From Sandaracinus sp. (GTDB taxonomy: Bacteria; Myxococcota_A; Polyangia; Polyangiales; Houyiibacteriaceae), in contig PABA01000067.1 in the NCBI GenBank assembly GCA_002699025.1, positions 1 through 57,749 on the forward strand: DNA of 57,749 nucleotides, given 5' to 3'. Positions 39,692 through 47,644 of this stretch are shown piece after piece (positions within the stretch are counted from its first letter, which is position 1; every line of letters starts with the position of its first letter). The notes beneath the pieces were generated by a model that was not told the DNA's origin, did not search any database, and saw only the letters and a list, made by a program, of their open reading frames with translations. Position numbers and translations under genes: made by a program.

Positions 39692-41134
39692 TCAGGCGGT
39701 GCCGATGGGATCGATGAGCACGCCGGAGCGCCCGAGGCGCACGCTCCAGAGGACGTCGTCGTGCAGATCGCGCACCTCCACCCGGCCCACCAGCTCGAGC
39801 GCGTCGAGCACGCCGAGGAGCGAGCCCGAGAGGGCGGCGCGCCAGCCGGGCGAGGTGCGGAGCTGCGGCGGGGCGCCCACGACCGAGAACGTGACGAGCC
39901 CGTCGCGCGGGGCGGAGGTCGCCAGCTCGCCCGCGTGGCGGAAGGAGGCGCTCCAGAAGCGCGGCAGCATCGCCGGGAGGCCCCCCGCACGCGGGATCCC
40001 GGAGAAGGGCCCGCTCGCGATCTCCTGGCGCAAGATGCCGCGCAGGCAGTCGACCAGCCGCTCCTCGCCGAGCACGGCCCAGGCGGCGTCGAGGAGACGC
40101 GCGTACTCCTCCACGGAGACCCAGCCCGCGCCGCCGACGTCCTCCAGGAAGGCGCGCCGGCCGCCGTGCGCCAGATAGCGCGACGCGACCCCCTCCATCG
40201 CCACGAGCGCCGCGACCCGAGGCGCCGCGAGCGCGCCGGCGATGGCCGAGGGCGCAGCGGGCTCGGGCTCCAAGGTCGGCGCGAGGTGCTGGGCCGTGCG
40301 GAGCAGCGCGAGCGCCGCGAGCATCTCCTCGGCGTCGTCGAAGCGCTCGCTCGGCTCGAGCGCGAGGGCGTGCTCGACGAAGGCCTCGAGCAGGGGGTTC
40401 GAGCGCCCGTAGGCCTCGCGGAAGGAGGGCCGCTCCCCCTCCATGATCGCGCCGAAGGTCGCCTGGGGCGTGGCCCGGCCCGCGAAGGCGGGCTCCCCCG
40501 AGAGCATCTCGTAGAGCAGGAGCCCGACGCCGTAGAGGTCCGCCCGCTGATCTGGCGTGCGCCCGTGGAGGCGCTCCGGCGCGATGTAGCCGGGCGTCCC
40601 CGCGATGCGCTCGGTGTCCCAGGCGTCCGCCCAGGAGCGGCTCACGCCGAGGTCGATCAGCTTGATGCCCTCGGCGCCGCGCATGACGTTGGCCGGCTTC
40701 AGGTCACCGTGGAGGATCGTGCGCCGGTGGAGCGCCGCGACGCCGCGCAGGATGGCCTCGGTCGTGCCGAGGGCCGACTCCAAGGTCAACGGGCCGCGGG
40801 CGATGCGCGTCGCGAGGGTCTCGCCGTCGAGGAGCTCCATGACCAGGTAGGGAGGCTCCGTGTCGAAGGCCGCGTCGAGGATGCGGACCACGTAGGGGGA
40901 CTGGACGCTGGCGAGGAGCGCGCCCTCGCGCGCCGAGGCGCCGGGGGCGTGGCCCTCGTCCGGGGGGTGGAGGAGCTTCAACGCGACGCGCCGGTCGAGG
41001 CGCTGGTCCAGCGCCTCGAAGACCTCGGCGTGACCACCGCGCCCGAGCCGACCGACGAGCCGGTAGCGGCCCCCCAGCGTCGAGCCCAGCCTCGAGCCCG
41101 GTGTCGAGCCCGGTGCCTGGACGCCCTCCCCCAT
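39692..41134 (-). CDS. Ser/Thr protein kinase with C-terminal DUF2378-like domain
   Basis: 480 aa. Kinase domain at 22-280: GRGGHAEVF loop, Lys54 in VALKLL, catalytic HGDLKPANV (142-150, Asp144), DLG instead of DFG (161-163), GTPGYIAPERL, and DLYGVGLLLYEML. A short linker leads to a C-terminal domain (about 305-470) clearly homologous to the N-terminal domain of the kinase at 1456: shared phrases include HGG..AFLEDVG, GWVSVEEYARLLDAAW, EIASGPFS, FRHAG, APRDG, SPGWR and GSLLGVLDALEL. The order of modules is therefore reversed between the two kinases. ATG 41134 is used; an earlier in-frame ATG would overlap the divergent gene. The divergent gene at 41157 may be a stand-alone copy of the same domain. 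Confidence 0.9.
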   Translation of the reverse strand: MGEGVQAPGSTPGSRLGSTLGGRYRLVGRLGRGGHAEVFEALDQRLDRRVALKLLHPPDEGHAPGASAREGALLASVQSPYVVRILDAAFDTEPPYLVMELLDGETLATRIARGPLTLESALGTTEAILRGVAALHRRTILHGDLKPANVMRGAEGIKLIDLGVSRSWADAWDTERIAGTPGYIAPERLHGRTPDQRADLYGVGLLLYEMLSGEPAFAGRATPQATFGAIMEGERPSFREAYGRSNPLLEAFVEHALALEPSERFDDAEEMLAALALLRTAQHLAPTLEPEPAAPSAIAGALAAPRVAALVAMEGVASRYLAHGGRRAFLEDVGGAGWVSVEEYARLLDAAWAVLGEERLVDCLRGILRQEIASGPFSGIPRAGGLPAMLPRFWSASFRHAGELATSAPRDGLVTFSVVGAPPQLRTSPGWRAALSGSLLGVLDALELVGRVEVRDLHDDVLWSVRLGRSGVLIDPIGTA

Positions 41135-41156
41135 GCGCGTCAGGATAATCCCCAGG

Positions 41157-41753
41157 ATGAGTGAGTCCAAGGTGCTGGGGCGAACCCTCGCCGTGCTCCA
41201 CGCGGTGGTGAGCGAGGAGCTCGGCCACGCGGGCCGGGACCTCGACGCCTCGCTCTCCCCGGCGTTCCGGGCCGCTCTCGCCGAGGGGCTCGGGCCGGCG
41301 CGGCTCCACCCGCGCGCCTGGGCCCGAGAGCTCCTCGCGCCGCTCCGCGCTCCGGGGGACCACGGGCGCGTCGGGCGCGAGCTCGCCGATCGGGAGCTCT
41401 CGCGCGGCCCCTACCGCTTCGCGCTGCGCGCCCTCCGACCGGACGGGCTCGGCGCCGTGCTCCCCGCGCTGATCGGGCGCGCGTTCCCGCGGACGAGCCT
41501 CCGGATCGAGCCCCGGGCGCCGCGCGGCTGCACGCTCGTGTGGAGCCAGTGCGAGGGGTTCGACGACGCGCTCTGGTCGCTTCAGGAGGGGATGGCGCGG
41601 CGCGTCCTCGAGCTCGCGGGGCGGCACCGGTACGAGTGGCGGCGCGAGGGGGGCGGGCGCGACGGGGCCACCGAGATGCGCTGCGTGACGACCTGGGCCG
41701 ATCCGGACGAGACGCCGACGCTCCCGCCGCCGCCGCTCCCGGTCGCGCCCTGA
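41157..41753 (+). CDS. Stand-alone DUF2378-like protein
   Basis: 198 aa. A helical N-terminus (VLGRTLAVLHAVVSEELGHAGRDL) is followed by a domain that fits the DUF2378/TIGR02265 outline also seen in the two kinases: AWARELLAPL, VGRELADRELSRGPYRFALRAL, VLPALIGRAFPRTSLRIEPRAPRGCTLVWSQCEGFDDALWSLQEGMARRVLELAG, closing with MRCVTTW. It ends in a Pro-rich tail. It is divergent from the kinase gene at 41134, with start codons 22 bp apart. GATAAT lies 7 nt before this ATG, and its complement may serve the kinase gene, so the pair is probably co-regulated. Possible ligand sensor or partner of the kinase (inference). Confidence 0.75.
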   Translation: MSESKVLGRTLAVLHAVVSEELGHAGRDLDASLSPAFRAALAEGLGPARLHPRAWARELLAPLRAPGDHGRVGRELADRELSRGPYRFALRALRPDGLGAVLPALIGRAFPRTSLRIEPRAPRGCTLVWSQCEGFDDALWSLQEGMARRVLELAGRHRYEWRREGGGRDGATEMRCVTTWADPDETPTLPPPPLPVAP

Positions 41754-41938
41754 GCGCGCCTTCTCCGCTCGCCTCGCGATCGCCGTCGTTGGCTCGCCCG
41801 CAGCCCGTCGGGTCCCCGGCGCATCCCGGGCGCCGGTTCTTCGACGAGACGCGGACGCGGCTCCGGCCCGGCCGGCCTGGGTGCGCCCCCTTTCGCCCTT
41901 CGCAGCGGGCCCTCGGTCGCGCCGGGCCCGATCGGGTG

Positions 41939-41944
41939 TAGCGT
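41939..41944 (+). promoter_or_regulatory. -10 box TAGCGT abutting a start codon (leaderless type)
   Basis: TAGCGT followed by GCGCGC and ATG 41951. Confidence 0.45.
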
Positions 41945-41950
41945 GCGCGC

Positions 41951-42490
41951 ATGCTTCGATGCGTCTTCTTCTTCCTCCTGCTCGCCACGCTCCTCGCATG
42001 CGGCGGCGCGGACGACTCCGAGACGACCCCGAGCGCGGGCGAGACCTCCGCGGGGGGCACGAACGGCGAGGAGCTCGAGGGCGGGACCTGCGGCGAGGTG
42101 CCCGAAGGTACCGAGCCACCCTGCGCGTCGAGCTCGGGGCAGGCCGCGGAGAGCACGGAGGCGCCGAGCGAAGACGAGGGCGCCGCGCCCGAAGGCCGCG
42201 CCGGCGAGGGCGCCGCGAGCGAGGCCGGCGAGACGACGGATGGGGAGCAGAGCCTCGCCGCCGCGATGCAGATCACCTGCCACGACGCCATCGCGGCGGC
42301 CGAGAGCGCCACGCATCCGTCCGAGCGCGCCGCGCTCGTCGCCCGGCACATCCAGGAGCACGTCACGCACCCCCGCGTCATCGCCTTCTTCGAGGAGGCC
42401 GCCACCCTCTCGCCCGACGCCCGCCAGGCGCGCATGAACGCGCTCGTCGAGGAGGCCGGGCTCGAGAGCTGCCCGCTCGCGGAACGGTGA
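41951..42490 (+). CDS. Hypothetical lipoprotein, 179 aa
   Basis: Signal peptide and lipobox LLATLLACGG (Cys17), a long Glu/Ala/Ser/Gly linker (to about residue 100) and a small helical C-terminal domain: AAAMQITCHDAIAAAESATHPSERAALVARHIQEHVTHPRVIAFFEEA, then MNALVEEAGLESCPL. The two cysteines of the folded part may form a disulfide, and the His-rich helix is notable. No family recognised. The TAGCGT box fixes the start. Confidence 0.78.
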   Translation: MLRCVFFFLLLATLLACGGADDSETTPSAGETSAGGTNGEELEGGTCGEVPEGTEPPCASSSGQAAESTEAPSEDEGAAPEGRAGEGAASEAGETTDGEQSLAAAMQITCHDAIAAAESATHPSERAALVARHIQEHVTHPRVIAFFEEAATLSPDARQARMNALVEEAGLESCPLAER

Positions 42491-42526
42491 GCGCCGCGCT
42501 GCGCTTCGCGCGCGGTGGTCCGCGCG

Positions 42527-42820
42527 CTAGCGCACGAGCCGGGCGGCGACCCCGAAGGGGTCGGACACGAAGACGCCGGCCGCGATCGGCGCATCGCCGA
42601 CGAGCTTCGCGCTCCGCGGGCGCAGGCCTCGGGCGAGCACCCGGTCGTCGCGCACGTGCTTCTCGCGCCGACCGTGGTGGACGAAGCGCATCGGGCTGCG
42701 CGCCGCGTCCTCCGTGTAGCCGGGCTCGCCCGCGCGCGCGGCGGACCAGGCGAGCGGCGTCAGCGGGAGGGCGTCACTCGGCGGCTTCCAGCTCGTGCGC
42801 TCCGGGCTCGCTCTCATCAC
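42527..42820 (-). CDS. Hypothetical small protein, 97 aa
   Basis: A possible gene overlapping the end of the membrane-protein gene upstream by 47 bp. The sequence has no stop-poor artefact look: TSWKPPSDALPLTPLAWSAARAGEPGYTEDAARSPMRFVHHGRREKHVRDDRVLARG and a C-terminal PIAAGVFVSDPFGVAARLVR. GTG 42820 or ATG 42817 could start it. No homology recognised, so this is tentative. Confidence 0.4.
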   Translation of the reverse strand: MMRASPERTSWKPPSDALPLTPLAWSAARAGEPGYTEDAARSPMRFVHHGRREKHVRDDRVLARGLRPRSAKLVGDAPIAAGVFVSDPFGVAARLVR

Positions 42821-43220
42821 GTCGGGCCTCCTCCCGGCCCAGCCCGTCGCGGTGGTACACGACCCACGCCGGCGCCAGCACGAAGACGAGGCCGAAGGCG
42901 AGGAGACCGGCCGTCCAACCGTTCGGGAGGAGCGCGACGGCGACCAGGCCGAAGAGGGCGAGGAACACGCCGAAGCCGGCTTCGAGCCGGTAGGTCTTCA
43001 GGAAGTGGGGGAGCGCGACGCGCCAGCGGACCTCGGACGCGCCGCGCGGCGTCGCCCAGCTCGCGACGTAGAGCGCGGCGGCGCAGCCGGCGAGGAGGTG
43101 ACAGGCGGTGCGGAGCCGCCAGTCCTCGAGGGGGCCCGGCGCGAAGCCGATGAGCTGGTACGCGGCCGAGAGGAAGATCAGTCGGAGGCCTCGGCGGGGG
43201 TCCTTCTTCTTCGGGGACAT
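42774..43220 (-). CDS. Small four-helix membrane protein (third of three)
   Basis: 148 aa. Basic N-terminus (MSPKKKDPRRG), helices at about 12-28, 43-58, 90-105 and 108-130 (GFGVFLALFGLVAVALL, WTAGLLAFGLVFVLAPAWVVYH), then an acidic tail. Two helices, an Arg-rich loop, then two helices: the same layout as the genes at 43298 and 43718. There is no Shine-Dalgarno. A 34-nt sequence shared with those two genes abuts the ATG. Confidence 0.72.
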   Translation of the reverse strand: MSPKKKDPRRGLRLIFLSAAYQLIGFAPGPLEDWRLRTACHLLAGCAAALYVASWATPRGASEVRWRVALPHFLKTYRLEAGFGVFLALFGLVAVALLPNGWTAGLLAFGLVFVLAPAWVVYHRDGLGREEARRDESEPGAHELEAAE

Positions 43221-43254
43221 GGACGCCCTCTCGTCCACGGCCGGGGCGGGTTGC
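43221..43254 (-). promoter_or_regulatory. Conserved 34-nt leaderless-type promoter, copy C
   Basis: Reading toward the ATG at 43220: GCAACCCGCCCCGGC at the distal end, then CGTGG-ACGAG-AGGGC-GTCC. GCAAC lies exactly at -34 to -30. See copies at 43712 and 44144. Confidence 0.6.
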
Positions 43255-43297
43255 GTACCCGGCGGCACTCGGGCGCGCGGCGTTCGGGAGACGATCG

Positions 43298-43711
43298 TCA
43301 GAAGGGCGAGTCGGGGTCCGCGGGGCGAGACGGCTCGAGGGTGTAGGGGCGGTCGAGGACGAGGATGGGCACGGCGAGGAGGATCCCGACCGCGACGAAG
43401 ATGCGCCAGCCGGCGGGCCGCTCGGTGACGACCGCGCCGATGCCCGTGCCGAAGAAGACGGCCAGGTTCGCCGCGAGCAGCGCGGGATGCTCGCGGCCGA
43501 AGCGGCGCAGCGCGCCCCGGAAGGTGGCGTGGCGGCAGGGTTCGGGGAGCGTCGCGGCCGTCACGACGCCGACGAGGACCATGGCGCCCAGGGTCAGGAG
43601 CGCGACCTCGATCGGGCTGGTGAAGTGGAGCCAGGCGAGGGCGCCGACGGTGGCCACGTAGAGGAAACGGAAGGCGGGGGCGTGGTGGAGGGAGCGGCTC
43701 GAGCGAATCAT
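43298..43711 (-). CDS. Small four-helix membrane protein (second of three)
   Basis: 137 aa. Helices at about 16-30, 33-52, 77-92 and 101-118: FLYVATVGALAWLHF, EVALLTLGAMVLVGVVTAA, AANLAVFFGTGIGAVV, RIFVAVGILLAVPILVL. A basic loop (FRGALRRFGREH) lies between pairs. Same layout and same leader as its neighbours, so probably paralogous although sequence identity is low. It starts 6 bp after the upstream stop yet has its own copy of the leader. Function unknown. Confidence 0.72.
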   Translation of the reverse strand: MIRSSRSLHHAPAFRFLYVATVGALAWLHFTSPIEVALLTLGAMVLVGVVTAATLPEPCRHATFRGALRRFGREHPALLAANLAVFFGTGIGAVVTERPAGWRIFVAVGILLAVPILVLDRPYTLEPSRPADPDSPF

Positions 43712-43745
43712 GCGCGCCTACTCGACCGGAGCCGGGGCCGGTTGC
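43712..43745 (-). promoter_or_regulatory. Conserved 34-nt leaderless-type promoter, copy B
   Basis: Reading toward ATG 43711: GCAACCGGCCCCGGC at the distal end, then TCCGG-TCGAG-TAGGC-GCGC. It overlaps the 3' end of the upstream gene, so part of the leader is coding. Confidence 0.6.
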
Positions 43746-44143
43746 CGTCCCGGCGCTCCGCCCTTCGCTGCCGCCTCGCGGAGGTGGAGGAGGCGGAACA
43801 TCCACGCGAGGTGGGCGAAGACGACCACAAGGAAGGAGAGGCCCTCACGGGTCCAGGAGAGGACCGCGCCGAGGGCGCTCCCCCCGAGGACGAGCAGGCC
43901 CACCACAGCGAGGCCGCGATGGTGGCAGAGCACGTGGCGCGCGGCGTCGCCGAAGCGGTAGCCCTTCGGCGCGCCGAGCAGGGAGCCGAGAAGCGACGAG
44001 CTCAGAAAGACGAAGAGGAAGAGCGCGCCGAGCTGCTCGGTGGCGTCATCCGCCGCGTAGAAGCTCCAGGCCATGCCGCCGAGCAGCAGCAGCAGCAGGG
44101 TACGGAGCTCGGAGGAGTCGAGGAGGGAGCGGGAGTCCGACAT
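43718..44143 (-). CDS. Small four-helix membrane protein (first of three)
   Basis: 141 aa. Helices: LRTLLLLLLGGMAWSFYAA, LGALFLFVFLSSSLLGSLL, GLAVVGLLVLGGSALGAVLSW, LSFLVVVFAHLAWMFRLLHL. The central loop GAPKGYRFGDAARHVLCHHRG has Cys-His-His. Two-plus-two helix layout as in the next two genes. ATG 44143 is preceded by copy A of the 34-nt block. Function unknown. Confidence 0.72.
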   Translation of the reverse strand: MSDSRSLLDSSELRTLLLLLLGGMAWSFYAADDATEQLGALFLFVFLSSSLLGSLLGAPKGYRFGDAARHVLCHHRGLAVVGLLVLGGSALGAVLSWTREGLSFLVVVFAHLAWMFRLLHLREAAAKGGAPGRQPAPAPVE

Positions 44144-44177
44144 GCGCGCGGTCTCGTCCGGCGACGCGGCGAGTTGC
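44144..44177 (-). promoter_or_regulatory. Conserved 34-nt leaderless-type promoter, copy A
   Basis: Reading toward ATG 44143: GCAACTCGCCGCGTC at the distal end, then GCCGG-ACGAG-ACCGC-GCGC. Same length as copies B and C. Confidence 0.6.
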
Positions 44178-44220
44178 CGGCGAGATCACCGCCAGAGCTC
44201 AGCGGGCTCCCAACCGGAGC

Positions 44221-44658
44221 TCAGCGGGCGGGCTCCCAGCCGCCGCCGCGCTGCCGGCGCCGGTGCTCGGGCTTCAGCTCGCTCCGCGCGTCGGGCGCGA
44301 GGAGCTCGCAGGGGTCGAACCAGTGGACGGTGCGGGCGCGCCCGCGGACGGCCGGGAGGGGCTCGGCGGCGAACTCGGCGTTGTCCGGGCAGCGGGCGTG
44401 CCAGAGCGCGTCGTGGCTCGGGACGTCGTCGAGGGCGAGGAGCTCCTTCAGGCCGCCGTTGCAGTTCGTGGTCGCGACGAGCACCGGCGCCGGGAGCGGC
44501 GGGCTGGCGACGCGGAGCACGACGTCGTGGTGGAACTCGCCCTGCGTCCGATGGGCGACGAGGTCGTAGCCGCCGCCGGCGTCGCGGAGGGCCGCGAGGA
44601 GCTCGCCGAGGGTGAGGTGCCGGATCCAGGCGTCGAGCGAGCGGGGGTCGGGCGCCAT
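44221..44658 (-). CDS. Hypothetical protein, 145 aa
   Basis: Soluble. Starts MAPDPRSLDAWIRHLTLGELLAALRDAGGGYDLVAHRTQGEFHHDVVL, then PVLVATTNCNGGLKELLALDDVPSHDALWHARCPDN and VHWFDPCELLAPDARSEL. Three cysteines and several His are present, but no family is recognised. It lies 32 bp downstream of the membrane-protein gene at 44691 on the same strand, so they may share a transcript. Confidence 0.65.
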   Translation of the reverse strand: MAPDPRSLDAWIRHLTLGELLAALRDAGGGYDLVAHRTQGEFHHDVVLRVASPPLPAPVLVATTNCNGGLKELLALDDVPSHDALWHARCPDNAEFAAEPLPAVRGRARTVHWFDPCELLAPDARSELKPEHRRRQRGGGWEPAR

Positions 44659-44690
44659 GCGATCTCCGTCGGGCCGCGGCGCCCGCCGTT

Positions 44691-46379
44691 TCACGGGGCG
44701 TCGCGGGTCAGCGCCTCGTCGAGGCCCTCGAGCGCCCCGACGACCAGCTCCCGGTAGGCCCGGCCGTCCTCCGCGCCGAGCGCGAAGATCAGCGACGAGC
44801 TCTCCATGCGCAGCTCGGGCGGCGGCGTCAGCGCCACGCTCCGCTCGAAGCGCGCGCCGCCCCCCTCCCCCGGTGTCCCGGGCCGCCGGGGCGCGAGCCG
44901 CACCGTCACCATCACCGCCAGGCCCTGCAGCGTCGTCGCGGGCCCGGTCCCCGCCGCGCGCCGCACCGTGTAGACCGTCCCCGTCGGCTGCACGCTCCAG
45001 ACGACCTCGAGCCGGAGCCGCGGCCCGCCCTCGTCCGCGAAGGCCTGCTCGGACGCGAAGCGCAGGCGCTCCTCCGGGATCCACCGCGCGAGCCAGGCCT
45101 CGAGCTCCGCGCGGAGCGGCCCGTCCACCGCCCGCGCCATCTCCGGGCCGAAGCGCTCGCCCATCGGCCCGAGCAGCCCGGCGTTCGCCGGCCGCCGGAA
45201 GATCGCCTCGAGCCGCATGCGCTCCTCCGCCGTCGGCCCGCGGAGCGCGTGCCCCACGCTGAGCGTCGTCGCCGGATCGTCCCGCAGCCGGAGCAGCTCC
45301 TCCTCGAGCACGGGCTGGAGCGCCGGCTCGGACCGCACCGCCGCGAGCCGCTCCTGGAGCCGCGCCGCCTGCCGCTGGGCCTCCTCGCTCGCCAGCCGCC
45401 CGAGGATCGCCTCCGCGTCCTCCCGATGGGGCGAGCTCGGCCGCGCCTGCACGAAGCGCCGGAGCGCATCCGGCCCCTCGCGCCGCGCCGCCTCGAAGCG
45501 CGCCCGCGGGAGATGCACCTCGCGCACGGCCTCCGCGTGCCGCCCCTCGCCGCCCAGGTAGCGGAGCCACCCCCGCACCGTGCCCACGCGCCGCGCCCGG
45601 TCGAAGGAGGCGTCGTCGCTCAGCCGGTTGCGCGCCCACCAGGCGCCGGGCCCGAGGAGCGCGAGCGTCAGCCCGGCGATCAGGGCCGCCCGGCTCCGCC
45701 GCGGCGCCGCCCAGCGCATGCCCCCGCCGCCCCCGCTCCGGTAGGGCCCGGCCTCGGCCGCCGGCCCCCGCGGCCCGGTCTCCGCGAAGATGAGCACCCG
45801 CTCGAGGGCGCCGATGTCCACCTCGGCCCGGGCGTCCTCGAGCATCGCCGCCATGCCCTCGACCTCGGCCGCCAGGCGCCGGGCCTGCTCGCGGGTGGGG
45901 AAGGAGAAGCTCGCCTGGTGCCCGTCGGCGAAGACGAGCCGCAGATCCCAGGCGCGCCCCTCGCGGGTCGTGTCCTCGATCACCCGCGACTCCCGCAGGT
46001 GCTCGAGGCTCCAGACGCGCAGCCGCTCGCCGGCGCGCTCGACCAGCTCGCCCTTCAGGAGGTAGCGGCCGTCCTCGCGCGACCGGCGCCGCCCGAGCTG
46101 GACGAGCCGCACGAGCGCGCCGCCGACGAGACCGAGCCCGAGCGCCCAGGCGGTGATCGCCAGCGGCGCCTGGAGCGCGTCGCGCCCATCCGGCGCGCCG
46201 AAGTCCCGAAGCGCGAGCCCGAAGAGCCCCCCGAGCGCGAGGAGGAGCAGCACGAGCGGCTCGAGCACGCTCGGCCGGACGCGCGTCTGCGCCCGCGGCC
46301 TGCGCAGCGCCTCCTCGAGCCGCGCGCGCGTGCCCGGGGGGAGCGCCCGTCGATCGATCTCTTGCCCCTGAGGACCCAC
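44691..46379 (-). CDS. Hypothetical membrane protein, 562 aa
   Basis: Helices at about 38-57 (VLEPLVLLLLALGGLFGLAL) and 72-92 (LAITAWALGLGLVGGALVRLV), then a PH-like region (GRYLLKGELVERAGERLRVWSLEHLRESRVIEDTTREGRAWDLRLVFADGHQASFSFPTREQARRL). A third helix follows at about 230-250. The rest is a long extracytoplasmic helical domain ending in beta-rich segments (LRLEVVWSVQPTGTVYTVRR, VMVTVRLAPRR, LRMESSSLIFAL). GTG start with TAGAAC 6 nt upstream, a near-match to the leaderless box. Not recognised. Confidence 0.72.
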   Translation of the reverse strand: MGPQGQEIDRRALPPGTRARLEEALRRPRAQTRVRPSVLEPLVLLLLALGGLFGLALRDFGAPDGRDALQAPLAITAWALGLGLVGGALVRLVQLGRRRSREDGRYLLKGELVERAGERLRVWSLEHLRESRVIEDTTREGRAWDLRLVFADGHQASFSFPTREQARRLAAEVEGMAAMLEDARAEVDIGALERVLIFAETGPRGPAAEAGPYRSGGGGGMRWAAPRRSRAALIAGLTLALLGPGAWWARNRLSDDASFDRARRVGTVRGWLRYLGGEGRHAEAVREVHLPRARFEAARREGPDALRRFVQARPSSPHREDAEAILGRLASEEAQRQAARLQERLAAVRSEPALQPVLEEELLRLRDDPATTLSVGHALRGPTAEERMRLEAIFRRPANAGLLGPMGERFGPEMARAVDGPLRAELEAWLARWIPEERLRFASEQAFADEGGPRLRLEVVWSVQPTGTVYTVRRAAGTGPATTLQGLAVMVTVRLAPRRPGTPGEGGGARFERSVALTPPPELRMESSSLIFALGAEDGRAYRELVVGALEGLDEALTRDAP

Positions 46380-46581
46380 GGGGACGTTCTACGCGAGCGG
46401 CCACGCCGTGTCCCCTGCCGGCCTCCCGTCGCGCCGTCCCCCGGAGCCATCCGCTCGTGCCGTCCTGGGCAGCGACCCGTGCGTCGTCCCATCGCGCGCC
46501 GCCCCGCGTCCTCGCGCCCCGCTCGCCGAAGCTCCGCGTGCGCCCACCCCGCCGGGGAGGTATGGACCCTCCCTCGTGGCC

Positions 46582-47610
46582 ATGAACCGGCCGAAGATGT
46601 TCGCGATCTGGATGGGGATCGCGCTCGGGGGAAGCGGCACCATCGCCGTCGCCTTCGCCGACGCCTGGACCGGCCCCTGGGGCCGCTTCCTGACCGTCGT
46701 GCACCTCATGCCGGTGCTCCTGGCGACGATCTTCGTGCAGGGCCCGATCCTGAAGCAGCCGGTCCTCGCCCCCCTCGGGTTGAACCTGAAGCTCGGGCGC
46801 TGGTGGCTGATCGCCTGGCTCTCTCCGGTGCTCCTCCTCGCCCTCGGCGTCCTCTTCGCCTGGCTGATCTTCGGCGTCGACCCGGTGCTCGACGCGCAGA
46901 GCTACGTCGACCACAAGCGCGCGCTCCTCTCCGGCGAGGCCCTCGAGAGCTTCGACGCCCAGCTCCGCGAGAGCCCGCCGCCGAGCCCGATCTGGTTCTG
47001 GCTCGTGGTCCAGGGGCTCCCGGCCGGCGTGACGCTGAACATGCTCGTCGCCCTCGCCGGCGAGATCGGCTTCCGGGGCTTCCTCTTCCGCGAGGTGCGC
47101 GGCGGCTTCTGGCGGCGCGCGCTGCTCATCGGCCTCGCCGAGGCGGCCTTCCTCGCCCTCCCCGCCGCCTTCGGGCACTTCTTCCCGGAGCACCCGCTCC
47201 GCGGCGCGGCCTCGATCGCCGCCTGGGCCCTGGTCGCCTCGCCCGTGCTCGTCTACCTGCGCGTGCGCGCCGACTCGACCGTGGCCGTCGCGATCTTCCG
47301 CGGCACGGTGCTCGCGCTCGGCGTGGCCGCCGCGGAGATCGCCTGGACGGCCGAGGACTGGCAGCGCCCCTTCTTCGGCGTCGCCGGGGTCGCCGCCATG
47401 CTCGTCGCCCTCGGCGCCTGCGCCCTCCACGATCGCTTCGTGGCGAAGACGCGGCTGATCTTCGCGCCCGCGCCCGGCGCGGAGGGGCAGGGCGCGGCGA
47501 AGAAGAAGAAGCAGCCGGCCCCTTCGAAGGCGCCCGACGACGAGACTCCGGACGAGGCGGCCGACGCCTCCGAGGAGCCCGCCGCCGCGTCCGCCGCCCG
47601 CGACGCTTGA
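46582..47610 (+). CDS. CPBP/CAAX-like intramembrane protease family protein
   Basis: 342 aa with about eight membrane helices. The family signature region is AGEIGFRGFLFREVRGG near residue 161, which aligns with the EExxxR motif but has Gly in place of the first Glu. A later AAFGHFF supplies the FxxxH His. Since the first Glu and this His activate water in Rce1-type proteases, catalysis is doubtful. It may be a non-proteolytic homologue, or my alignment is off by one. The C-terminal 45 residues are a Lys-rich then acidic tail (AAKKKKQPAPSK). ATG 46582; GTG 46576 is an alternative. Confidence 0.75.
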   Translation: MNRPKMFAIWMGIALGGSGTIAVAFADAWTGPWGRFLTVVHLMPVLLATIFVQGPILKQPVLAPLGLNLKLGRWWLIAWLSPVLLLALGVLFAWLIFGVDPVLDAQSYVDHKRALLSGEALESFDAQLRESPPPSPIWFWLVVQGLPAGVTLNMLVALAGEIGFRGFLFREVRGGFWRRALLIGLAEAAFLALPAAFGHFFPEHPLRGAASIAAWALVASPVLVYLRVRADSTVAVAIFRGTVLALGVAAAEIAWTAEDWQRPFFGVAGVAAMLVALGACALHDRFVAKTRLIFAPAPGAEGQGAAKKKKQPAPSKAPDDETPDEAADASEEPAAASAARDA

Positions 47611-47644
47611 ACCGCCGATCGGGCTCTGGCATGACGGTAGGCCG

